From Clostridia bacterium (GTDB lineage Bacteria; Bacillota_A; Clostridia; Christensenellales; UBA1242), in the NCBI GenBank assembly GCA_017466005.1, contig JAFTUZ010000134.1, forward strand, positions 1 through 13,522: 13,522 nucleotides of DNA, in the 5' to 3' direction. Under the pieces are notes generated by a model. It worked only from the letters and a program-made list of their open reading frames with translations. It searched no databases and had not been told where the DNA came from. Within the stretch, counting starts at the first letter, position 1. Each line of letters opens with the position of its first letter. The position numbers and the translations under genes are program-made. Shown here piece by piece: positions 1 to 6,490 of the stretch.

Positions 1-524
1 AACTGCTTACAACAGTCCCCAGACGGTGCCGAAAAAGTGGATTAAAGTTTACTGATAGGTTTACTTTAGCAGCCATTGTTTTAGGTGTGAGCTTAAAACA
101 GAAGCCCAAAAGGCAACTTAAGGCATTGGTGCAAGCACATAACTCAATAAATTAAATAATCTGTTGCAACCATAATAGACGCTTCGGTGAAGAATAACCC
201 TTACACAGTTTGGCAAGTGGTGTTGAGAATATGCAAGGGAACACTAACAAGGTTGTTGGACTTGAAGGTATGAAAGTACTGTATAAAATAGATTATTGTT
301 AAAGTAGCCGTATGTCCAAATTATATAAAAAATGTTATAGTTCTGAAAGTTCGGTGAAATTTGGCGGTAACATTCCGCCTGCTGCTTGGTTAGGGCAAGA
401 AGCATATTGGTCGCTCCTTTATGCTCAGACTTGCTCTCAGTGTGAATGAATAATTGATATTATGTGTAGGTGTAAGGCGAAGGCCTATAAACAGGGCGAT
501 ACTAGGGTATCTGCCCCTTTTTTT
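1..524 (+). ncRNA. Large structured noncoding RNA (5' end possibly cut by the window)
   Basis: This stretch has no convincing coding frame and is less AT-rich than the spacers around it. It is full of complementary segments: 43-48 with 63-68, 78-83 with 94-99, 104-106 with 112-114 (CAAAA loop), 182-185 with 189-192, 198-202 with 235-239, GGCGG 363-367 with CCGCC 375-379, GCAAG 395-399 plus AGCATA 401-406 with TATGCT 420-425 plus CTTGC 430-434, and AGGC 475-478 with GCCT 483-486 around a GAAG loop. Longer-range pairs are 155-162 with 290-297 (8 bp) and 167-171 with 251-255. An intrinsic terminator fixes the strand and 3' end. I see no tmRNA, RNase P, SRP or group II intron signature. The size and density of helices resemble large ornate bacterial RNAs such as ROOL, GOLLD or OLE, but I cannot assign a family from memory. 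A long untranslated leader of the phosphoesterase gene is less likely because the terminator intervenes. Confidence 0.7.
494..524 (+). terminator. Intrinsic terminator of the large RNA
   Basis: GGGC (494-497) and GATAC (498-502) pair with GTATC (507-511) and GCCC (513-516), with T512 bulged and a TAGG loop. A run of seven T's follows at 518-524. It is the most GC-rich terminator in the window and separates the RNA from the gene at 599. Confidence 0.9.
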
Positions 525-598
525 ATTTTGTTTTAAAATATTGTTTTGTTTTTTGTTTTTTAATGTTAAAATATTAATAAAAATCAAAGGGTGATATT

Positions 599-1315
599 AT
601 GGCAAACAGAATTTTTATTAGTGGTGATACACATGGATTATTAGATGCTGGTAAATTAGTAAATTTAACCGAAAAAGAAAAATTGGATTACAAAGACTAT
701 TTAATAATTTGCGGTGATTGTGGTGTTGTGTGGGATAAAGATTCGCTTGATGCACATATAGAAGTTTATGAAAATCTAAACACAAACGTTTTGTTTATAG
801 ATGGTAACCACGAAAATTTTGATATGCTTAATGAATATAAGGTGGAAACTTGGGCAGGTGGTAAAGTGCATAAAATAAGTGACCACATAACCCATTTAAT
901 GCGTGGGCAAGTGTTTGAAATTTTAGGCAAAACTTTCTTTTGTTTGGGCGGTGCAAACTCTACCGATAAAGCATACCGAACCGAGCATATTTCTTGGTGG
1001 AGTGATGAAGAAATTACACATATTAATTTACAAGAAAGTTTAGAAAATTTAAGTAAATATAATTTTAAAGTAGATTATGTTTTAACCCATTGCCCACCTA
1101 ACAAAATAATAACTAAAATAGCAGAAATCTTTACCCAATGTGGCGAAAGTGTGCCGTATTTTTTAGAGAAAAAATTAAAGCACACACCTAGCGGGGAAAT
1201 TTTAGATATTATACAACAAAAAATTGAATTTAAAAAATGGTTTTTTGGACATTTACATATTGATGAGTATATGTTAAAGCACAATGCTTTATTTGAAAAT
1301 ATTATAAAACTTTAA
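599..1315 (+). CDS. Calcineurin-like metallophosphoesterase
   Basis: This encodes a 238-residue cytosolic protein with the full metallophosphoesterase motif series: GDTHG at 9-13, GDCG at 39-42, GNHEN at 69-73, THCPP at 163-167 and GHLH at 217-220. These residues bind the two-metal centre that hydrolyses phosphoester bonds. The substrate (protein, nucleotide or other) cannot be read from the sequence. There is no signal peptide or membrane segment. The ATG at 599 is preceded by AAAGGGTGA at a good distance. The gene follows the RNA terminator, so it needs its own promoter in 525-598; a TAAAAT at 567-572 is a possible -10 but no good -35 matches it. It converges on the HAD gene and shares its terminator. 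Small phosphoesterases of this type occur in both chromosomes and phages. The family call is secure; the biological role is open. Confidence 0.93.
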   Translation: MANRIFISGDTHGLLDAGKLVNLTEKEKLDYKDYLIICGDCGVVWDKDSLDAHIEVYENLNTNVLFIDGNHENFDMLNEYKVETWAGGKVHKISDHITHLMRGQVFEILGKTFFCLGGANSTDKAYRTEHISWWSDEEITHINLQESLENLSKYNFKVDYVLTHCPPNKIITKIAEIFTQCGESVPYFLEKKLKHTPSGEILDIIQQKIEFKKWFFGHLHIDEYMLKHNALFENIIKL

Positions 1316-1330
1316 GTTATAAAATAAATA

Positions 1331-1358
1331 AAAAAATCACAGCAAACTGTGATTTTTT
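1331..1358. terminator. Bidirectional intrinsic terminator between convergent genes
   Basis: AAAAAATCACAG (1331-1342) and CTGTGATTTTTT (1347-1358) form a perfect 12-bp stem with a CAAA loop. The T run at one end and the A run at the other let it act in both directions. It serves the phosphoesterase gene (+) and the HAD gene (-), whose stop codons lie just outside it. Confidence 0.92.
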
Positions 1359-1361
1359 GTT

Positions 1362-2333
1362 TTAACGCTTACGGCGTTTTAATGCTTGTTTTTGGCAAGA
1401 TGTTTTTAATTTTTTAAGATGGTCTGCATCATAAGGTTCACCTAAAATATAAGGTATAACTTCATTAAGATTTGTGTTTACAGCAAACTTACTTGCCTTA
1501 ACAACATCCTGCATTTTTGCAAACGCTGCAACACTGTGGCTACATTTTTTAAGGCAAGGAATATCGTTTGCACCATCACCCATATAACATGCTTCTGAAG
1601 CGGTTTTCATACCAACAAAATTTACAAGTGCACTGTATTTATTTTGTCTTGCAATTTGCATTGTAACACTAAGGCTGTATTCAAGCCCAGTTGCTTTTTG
1701 TATTTCTTTTGCAATTTTTGCATTAAGAACAGGGTCGTTATTTAAATTAATTCCAGCAATTTCAAGCGAATAAATTTCACCATTATTAAGCATTTGGTCT
1801 AACACATCTCCGCTAATTTCTTTACACAAAAGTGGAACGTTGTGTGTGGTGTATAAAATTTCATAAATGTTATCTAATTTATCTATTTCTTCAACACTTA
1901 ATTTTTTACCAAATCTTTTATACAAATCTTCTATTTTACAAACATAGTTTGCAGTTGCACTACGATAAACAATGGCAGAAGAAGGGTCATATTTTAACAA
2001 AATACGGTTTATTGTTTGAATATCTTCATAACTAATAATATCTTCAAAAACTGGAGTGCCTTGCTCGTTTATAATACGGCTACCACAACAACTTGCAATA
2101 CATGGTGTAAGTTTACAATCATCTTCTAATTGTTCGTTTATGCGTGCAATTATAGATAACACCTCTTTTTCATTCATACCAGATTCAAACAAAATTTGTT
2201 TATCAGTTTTTCTTTTTATTGCGGTAAACATATCAGCAGTTCCGGGTCTTATTTCGTTGTGGCCATCAAGCAAAGTACCTTCTATATCAAAAACATACAA
2301 ACTAGGGGTAGTGTTGTTTTTTAATTTACTCAT
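1362..2333 (-). CDS. HAD-superfamily hydrolase (Cof/phosphatase-like)
   Basis: The 323-residue product carries the haloacid dehalogenase motifs: motif I FDIEGTLLDG at 15-24 with nucleophile D16, a motif II serine probably at S51 in FESGM, motif III lysine K232 in QNKYSA, and motif IV GDGANDIP at 252-259. The large insert between motifs II and III (about 75-225) corresponds to the cap that selects the substrate in Cof-type phosphatases. Motif I reads D-x-E rather than the usual D-x-D, so the general acid/base is glutamate. The C-terminus is strongly basic (ALKRRKR). The start is supported by AGGAGA seven bases upstream and a consensus promoter at 2365-2393. The substrate is unknown; sugar phosphates or small phosphorylated metabolites are usual for the family. 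The protein is predicted to be soluble and cytosolic. Confidence 0.88.
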   Translation of the reverse strand: MSKLKNNTTPSLYVFDIEGTLLDGHNEIRPGTADMFTAIKRKTDKQILFESGMNEKEVLSIIARINEQLEDDCKLTPCIASCCGSRIINEQGTPVFEDIISYEDIQTINRILLKYDPSSAIVYRSATANYVCKIEDLYKRFGKKLSVEEIDKLDNIYEILYTTHNVPLLCKEISGDVLDQMLNNGEIYSLEIAGINLNNDPVLNAKIAKEIQKATGLEYSLSVTMQIARQNKYSALVNFVGMKTASEACYMGDGANDIPCLKKCSHSVAAFAKMQDVVKASKFAVNTNLNEVIPYILGEPYDADHLKKLKTSCQKQALKRRKR

Positions 2334-2364
2334 TTTTTTCTCCTAAAAATATGATATTAATATT

Positions 2365-2393
2365 ATTATACAATTTAATTTTTTTAATGTCAA
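2365..2393 (-). promoter_or_regulatory. Sigma-A promoter of the HAD gene
   Basis: On the - strand the -35 is TTGACA (2393-2388) and the -10 is TATAAT (2370-2365), separated by exactly 17 bases. Both boxes are perfect consensus. The predicted start lies about 25 bases upstream of the HAD start codon. Confidence 0.9.
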
Positions 2394-2455
2394 TGTAAAT
2401 TAGAAATTAAAAACTTTTATTATTTTAAATAATAATACATCAAATTTTAATTTGG

Positions 2456-2484
2456 TTGACTTTATATTTTAAATGTTTTATAAT
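2456..2484 (+). promoter_or_regulatory. Sigma-A promoter of the membrane/Rossmann protein gene
   Basis: TTGACT (2456-2461) and TATAAT (2479-2484) are separated by 17 bases. Transcription should begin near 2490, giving a leader of about 20 bases. The -35 box overlaps an in-frame TTG that would otherwise extend the gene upstream, which shows that the TTG is not the start. Confidence 0.88.
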
Positions 2485-2509
2485 TATCAAAAACAAAGGT
2501 TTTGATAAT
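2483..2509. promoter_or_regulatory. Perfect palindrome over the -10/leader, operator or leader hairpin
   Basis: ATTATCAAAA (2483-2492) and TTTTGATAAT (2500-2509) form a perfect 10-bp inverted repeat with a 7-base centre. It begins in the last two bases of the -10 box and ends at the base before the ATG. The only ribosome-binding sequence, AAAGG, is in the centre. It could be an operator for a dimeric repressor. The RNA made from about 2490 keeps only part of the left arm unless transcription starts earlier, so an operator is more likely than a full RNA hairpin. Confidence 0.65.
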
Positions 2510-4657
2510 ATGTTAAATGTTTTAACAATTGGATTAATAATTGTAGAACTTATTGTTCTTATTTTAATGATTGTAAAAATGATAAAACAAAAAGAAGTTG
2601 TTGATATTAAAAACACTAAATACTTCTTTCCAACTATTTTAGTAAACCTAGGTGTTTATTTAATAGCTGTTTTTGGGTTTGATAATCTTGCCAGCACAAA
2701 TGGTTTTATAAATTTTACCGAGTGCGTAAGATTGGCAATTAGTGCCTGTTTTTTAGATGTAGAACAAGCCTTAATTTTGCCCGCAATAGAACAAAGTGTG
2801 GTGTTTGAAATATCATTTATATTAGCCTATATTATAAGTGTGTTTACTTTGGTTTTTGTTTTGATAGGTTTAATGGGAAGATATTTTTTAAACTTTATAA
2901 AAGTGCGTATGGTGTTTTTACGCAAACCAGAAAAATTTATAATACTTGGTTATAACGATGACTCTATTAGTTTTGCAAAAACAATAAAATCTAAAAACGT
3001 TATTTTCTGGATAGATGATGCAGATAAGGCACGCAGAAAAGAACTTTTAACTAAAAAATCTCTAAACCTAATTTTTGATAGAATAAACGAAAAAAGTTTG
3101 GCAAAATTTAAGAAATATAGAATAACCTTTATAAGTTTTGAAGATGATAATGCAAAAATTTTAAAATTAATAGATTCGTACATTGCAAATAAAAATAAAA
3201 TGCACAACCTTTATGTTTCAATAAACAACGAGTATGAAGATGCGTTTAAATTTAATTATGGTGACGAAAATATAAACTTCTTTAACCGTCATAGTTTGGT
3301 TTCTCAAAAGTTTATAACTGATTACCCAATGACTAGTTTTATGGACGATACTCAAATAGATACAACAACAGCAACAGTAAAAAACGAAACAGAATTAAAT
3401 GTATTCTTGTTAGGGTATGGTGGTCACAACAAAAGTTTGTTTAATAATTTGGTTATAGATAACCAATTTCCAACCATAGTTAATAAAAAGCCAAAATTAA
3501 AACAAGTTACATATCATATTTTTGACCGTGAAGAGTTTTCGGATAAAAACTTTGCAACAAATATGGGTAGATATTATGATGCAAAATTAGACGAAAAAGT
3601 TTATAACGAATTGCCGGATAAACCAATGGAAATGATTTATCACCAAAAAGATTTTTACAAAGAAGAATTTTATGAAGAACTAGATTTAGTTTTGCAAAAT
3701 ATAAACTTTAAAAATTCGCTTAACTATATGATTTTAAGTTTTGGTTCCGACCTTGATAATATAGACCAAATTATAAGAGTTAAGCAATATTTAATGCAAA
3801 AAGGTTTAGAAAAACATTTTAAATTCTTCTGCCGTGTTTATAAAAGTACATACACTAATTTATTAGAAGAATCTGGTGTTATTCCTTATGGTGAATATGC
3901 TATTATGGATTACGACACTATTATTTGTGAGAAACTTAACAAATTATCAATAGAGCGTAATTTCCAAAAAGCGCTTAAGCGTACAGATGTTGTAGAAGCA
4001 TATGAAGAAATTAATAAAATCAGCAGTATTAAAAAGCAGCAAGAAGAACTTAATAAATTAAAAATAAATTTATGGAACGAACTTGATTTTTATAGTAAAG
4101 ATTTTGACTCTTTCCGTAATATCAATATGCGTACAAAACTTAATTTGTGTGGCTTGGATACCGAAGGGCACATAGAGGTAAGCAACAAGGAATTTTATAA
4201 TATCTACGACCCATTAAATGAAATAATTGTGGAAAACCGTAAAAAGATTTATAGATATCCTTACCCAAAATCTTTATCCCCACGAAATATGCTTGCTTTT
4301 CAAGAACATTTACATTCTAACGCATTTTGGTTTGTAAAAGGTTTTGTTCCAATGAAAAATGTAGATAGAACCAAGTGTGAAGATAAAATGGCAATTATAA
4401 ATCCAAAACGAAAAGTTATGGCAACCCTAACAACATTTGAAGGGCTTGATAACTTAATTAACACAAGGTTAAGTTTGCGTGATACATTTAAACTTAATAT
4501 AAACGATGAAGAGTTAGACCTTAAACGTAGTTTGTATCAAATAATGGATAATACGCCGTTATATAAATACTCAATTTATATGTTATACAAAAAAGATAAT
4601 TTACACAAAATTACTGTGGTTAATAATAAAAATATAGAAACAAAAGATTTAGAATAA
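2510..4657 (+). CDS. Membrane protein with two Rossmann-like (TrkA-N-type) domains and a RyR-like C-terminal segment
   Basis: The product from the ATG at 2510 is 715 residues. Three hydrophobic helices (about 3-24, 38-58 and 98-122) sit at the N-terminus. The first nucleotide-binding-like fold follows with FIILGYND at 143-150, then a second with NVFLLGYGG at 297-305. Both resemble TrkA-N/RCK folds, although the glycine motifs are degenerate. Residues 592-650 (AFQEH..NAFWFVKGF) look like the RyR/TrkA-associated pattern seen in bacterial NAD-binding RyR proteins; this is a tentative match. The layout, membrane N-terminus plus tandem ligand-sensing domains, suggests a ligand-gated channel or a membrane sensor, but no K+-filter sequence is visible. 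An in-frame TTG at 2456 is rejected as start because it overlaps the -35 box. The gene is monocistronic, with its own promoter and terminator. Confidence 0.72.
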   Translation: MLNVLTIGLIIVELIVLILMIVKMIKQKEVVDIKNTKYFFPTILVNLGVYLIAVFGFDNLASTNGFINFTECVRLAISACFLDVEQALILPAIEQSVVFEISFILAYIISVFTLVFVLIGLMGRYFLNFIKVRMVFLRKPEKFIILGYNDDSISFAKTIKSKNVIFWIDDADKARRKELLTKKSLNLIFDRINEKSLAKFKKYRITFISFEDDNAKILKLIDSYIANKNKMHNLYVSINNEYEDAFKFNYGDENINFFNRHSLVSQKFITDYPMTSFMDDTQIDTTTATVKNETELNVFLLGYGGHNKSLFNNLVIDNQFPTIVNKKPKLKQVTYHIFDREEFSDKNFATNMGRYYDAKLDEKVYNELPDKPMEMIYHQKDFYKEEFYEELDLVLQNINFKNSLNYMILSFGSDLDNIDQIIRVKQYLMQKGLEKHFKFFCRVYKSTYTNLLEESGVIPYGEYAIMDYDTIICEKLNKLSIERNFQKALKRTDVVEAYEEINKISSIKKQQEELNKLKINLWNELDFYSKDFDSFRNINMRTKLNLCGLDTEGHIEVSNKEFYNIYDPLNEIIVENRKKIYRYPYPKSLSPRNMLAFQEHLHSNAFWFVKGFVPMKNVDRTKCEDKMAIINPKRKVMATLTTFEGLDNLINTRLSLRDTFKLNINDEELDLKRSLYQIMDNTPLYKYSIYMLYKKDNLHKITVVNNKNIETKDLE

Positions 4658-4690
4658 AAGTGGGCAAGTACCTACTTTTATTTTTATTTT
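4653..4690 (+). terminator. Intrinsic terminator overlapping the stop codon
   Basis: AAAAGTGGG (4656-4664) pairs with CCTACTTTT (4671-4679), with one G-T wobble and a 6-base loop. The stem can extend to 4653-4682, and a T-rich tract follows. The stem includes the stop codon. Confidence 0.85.
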
Positions 4691-4820
4691 GAATAAATAT
4701 TCAAGTTAATAATTTTAATAATTTTTTAAGTAATTTTGTAGAATTTTATGTATTTTTTGTTAAAAAAGTGCATATTTTTAATAAAAAAATATTTAATTTG
4801 GCTAAATTGCTGTTTATTGC

Positions 4821-4849
4821 TTGCAACTTTTTTATTTAATTGTTACAGT
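4821..4849 (+). promoter_or_regulatory. Possible promoter of the YhhN-type gene
   Basis: TTGCAA (4821-4826) and TACAGT (4844-4849) are 17 bases apart, and the -10 is preceded by TG in the extended -10 position. The match is only partial. The rest of the 4683-4880 spacer is AT-rich with no other recognisable element. Confidence 0.4.
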
Positions 4850-4880
4850 TATTTATAGTAAATTTTGAGTAGGGGACTAA

Positions 4881-5693
4881 ATGAACGCTAAAAGATTATA
4901 TATAGGTAATGGTGTATTTGCTGTTCTTATTTTAGTGGCAACCATTTTATTTAGTATAGGTTTTTTACCTAAATATTTTATTAAAACTTTTGATAGTGCA
5001 TTATTTGTTTTATGCGGTGTGTTTAATATTATAATGCTTTATAAAATTAAAGGCGGTTTAGGGCTTAAACCTTGGTTTATGCTTATTGGCTTAATATTTG
5101 CCTTTATAGGTGATGTGCTTTTAATAGAGCCTGATTTATTTTTGCTTGGTGCAATTTTCTTTGCAATAGGGCATATATTTTTCCTTGTTTATTTTTATAT
5201 GCTACAAAAGTTTAATTGGCTAGATATAATTATAAGTGTAGTTTTATTTGTTACTGCGTTACTTATATTATTGCTATACCCAAGTTTTAATTTTGGTGAT
5301 TTAAAAATAGTAGTAATTATTTACGCTTTAATTATAACATTTATGCTGGGTAAAGCGTTAAGTAATTTTATTTGCAAACGTAATATTCCTAACCTTATAA
5401 CATTTATTGGTGCGTTCTTATTCTTCTTTTCTGATGTTATGTTAGTGTTCTATGTTTTTGGTAATATGCCGGCTATATTTGATACTTTGTGCTTATTAAC
5501 TTATTATCCAGCCGAATTTTTACTTGCAATTTCTATAATATTGCAAGGCACAAAAGAAGAAGTATTTGAAGTAAAACCAAGCCCCGCTAAACCAAATAAT
5601 GATTTAAATAAAGAAGACGCAGTAACAGTGCTTAAAGAAGATGATTTTGTAGATAATACAAAAACAGAAGATAACCAAGATAATAACAACTAA
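4881..5693 (+). CDS. YhhN/TMEM86-family integral membrane protein
   Basis: This is a 270-residue protein with about eight membrane helices in residues 10-222. It shows the conserved features of the YhhN family: a GD pair in a helix (G77-D78 in FIGDVLLI), a GH pair (G97-H98), an SD pair (S184-D185) and the YYPAE segment near 208. Members in animals (TMEM86) are lysoplasmalogenases that cleave the vinyl-ether bond of lysoplasmalogens; bacterial members are mostly uncharacterised, though plasmalogens are common in anaerobic Firmicutes. A 45-residue charged tail rich in D, E, N and K, likely cytosolic, follows the last helix and is longer than usual. The start is supported by GTAGGGGA upstream. 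A terminator follows within 20 bases of the stop. The family call is good; the enzymatic role is inferred. Confidence 0.82.
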   Translation: MNAKRLYIGNGVFAVLILVATILFSIGFLPKYFIKTFDSALFVLCGVFNIIMLYKIKGGLGLKPWFMLIGLIFAFIGDVLLIEPDLFLLGAIFFAIGHIFFLVYFYMLQKFNWLDIIISVVLFVTALLILLLYPSFNFGDLKIVVIIYALIITFMLGKALSNFICKRNIPNLITFIGAFLFFFSDVMLVFYVFGNMPAIFDTLCLLTYYPAEFLLAISIILQGTKEEVFEVKPSPAKPNNDLNKEDAVTVLKEDDFVDNTKTEDNQDNNN

Positions 5694-5709
5694 TTAACAA
5701 AATATAATT

Positions 5710-5740
5710 AAAAGGCAAAAGGTTTAACTTTTTGCTTTTT
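5710..5740 (+). terminator. Intrinsic terminator after the YhhN-type gene
   Basis: AAAAGGCAAAAGG (5710-5722) pairs along its whole length with CTTTTTGCTTTTT (5728-5740), with two G-T wobbles and a TTTAA loop. The right arm is itself T-rich and runs into more T's. Read-through probably feeds the next gene, which has no clear promoter of its own. Confidence 0.78.
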
Positions 5741-5767
5741 ATTTTCATATATAACTCAAGGGGTAAT

Positions 5768-6247
5768 ATGAGATTTTGTTTATTTAGTAACAACAACACA
5801 AGTTTGCCAGATATATTTAAAGCCAAACTTGTTGCAAAAGCCAGAGTAACTGGTTCGGCACTTTATAATAAGGTTTGGGGAGATGTTTTGTTTTATAATT
5901 TACCGCAAGGCGTGGTTGTGGTAACCGAGATGCATAACTTACCTAAAACCACAACAAATATATTTGCTCAACACATACATAGCGGGGAAATTTGCGAAGG
6001 TGATTTTGAAAGTGCTAAAGGGCATTATAATCCATTAAACCAACCACACCCAAACCATGCTGGCGATTTGCCACCGCTGTTTTCAAACGATGGTTATGCT
6101 TTTGGTGCGGTGCTAACAAACCGCTTTAAAATAGAAGATGTAGAAAATTTAACATTTATTATTCATAATAGTCCCGACGATTTTAAAACGCAACCAGCAG
6201 GTGATGCGGGTGTAAGAATTGCTTGTGGAATAATAAAATTAGTTTAA
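5768..6247 (+). CDS. Cu/Zn superoxide dismutase-family protein, leaderless
   Basis: The 159-residue product aligns with the Cu/Zn SOD fold. The expected ligands are present: H69 and H71 (HIH), bridging H86 (GHYNP), H94, H97 and D100 (HPNHAGD), and H133 (IIHNSPDDF). The arginine that guides superoxide is R150 in GVRIACG, and the disulfide pair is C76 with C153. The enzyme would convert superoxide to oxygen and hydrogen peroxide. There is no signal peptide or lipobox, so the protein should be cytosolic, whereas bacterial SodC proteins are usually exported. The ATG at 5768 is chosen because AAGGGG lies just upstream; an in-frame ATG at 5732 falls inside the preceding terminator. Some Firmicutes homologues, such as B. 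subtilis YojM, lack copper ligands, so the full set here is notable. Activity is inferred. Confidence 0.88.
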   Translation: MRFCLFSNNNTSLPDIFKAKLVAKARVTGSALYNKVWGDVLFYNLPQGVVVVTEMHNLPKTTTNIFAQHIHSGEICEGDFESAKGHYNPLNQPHPNHAGDLPPLFSNDGYAFGAVLTNRFKIEDVENLTFIIHNSPDDFKTQPAGDAGVRIACGIIKLV

Positions 6248-6320
6248 AAATTAACACTAAATACATAAAAAATATAAACAAAGTGCTTATTTTTTGTAAC
6301 TATCTTGCATTTTTTATTAA

Positions 6321-6355
6321 AAAAGAACTTTTAATAGGTTCTTTTATTTTTTTTT
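6321..6355 (+). terminator. Intrinsic terminator after the SOD-like gene
   Basis: AAAAGAAC (6321-6328) pairs with GTTCTTTT (6338-6345) around a 9-base loop, and a run of nine T's follows after one A. The remainder of the spacer 6248-6404 is AT-rich with nothing else recognised. Confidence 0.75.
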
Positions 6356-6404
6356 GTTAGTGGTTTTTCATATGCTAAAAAATTTGCTTATTTGCGTTTT
6401 TATG

Positions 6405-6433
6405 TTGTAATTATTTTTAAATTGTGTTATAAT
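6405..6433 (+). promoter_or_regulatory. Sigma-A promoter of the guanylate kinase-family gene
   Basis: TTGTAA (6405-6410) and a perfect TATAAT (6428-6433) are separated by 17 bases. The predicted start is near 6440, giving a leader of about 50 bases that contains an inverted repeat and the ribosome binding site. Confidence 0.82.
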
Positions 6434-6451
6434 TTTTTTGATAAATTAAAG

Positions 6452-6472
6452 TTACTAACATTTTGTTAGTAA
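6452..6472. promoter_or_regulatory. Inverted repeat in the leader of the guanylate kinase-family gene
   Basis: TTACTAAC (6452-6459) and GTTAGTAA (6465-6472) form a perfect 8-bp inverted repeat with a 5-base ATTTT centre. It lies between the predicted transcription start and the AAGGAG site. It has no T tract, so it is not a terminator. It could be an operator or a 5' RNA hairpin affecting mRNA stability. Confidence 0.55.
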
Positions 6473-6490
6473 AGTATAAAGGAGAGTTTT

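Noticed and set aside
1..524. tmRNA, RNase P RNA, SRP RNA or group II intron
   Set aside because: No tRNA-like end with CCA, no tag-peptide frame ending in a stop, no GAGGAAAGTC or ACAGAA signature, no GGAAGGAAGCAGCC-type SRP segment and no 34-base domain V hairpin; AGCCGTATG near 306 has no matching partner arm.
390..587. 65-codon frame on the - strand
   Set aside because: It runs through the RNA terminator and the T-rich spacer, has no ribosome binding site, and its low-complexity N-terminus comes from the T tracts.
2456..2509. TTG start giving 18 extra residues to the membrane protein
   Set aside because: The TTG lies in the -35 box and the extension would lie upstream of the transcription start; the ATG at 2510 has AAAGG upstream.
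5732..5767. Upstream ATG for the SOD-like gene
   Set aside because: It lies within the right arm of the preceding terminator and has no ribosome binding site, whereas the ATG at 5768 follows AAGGGG.
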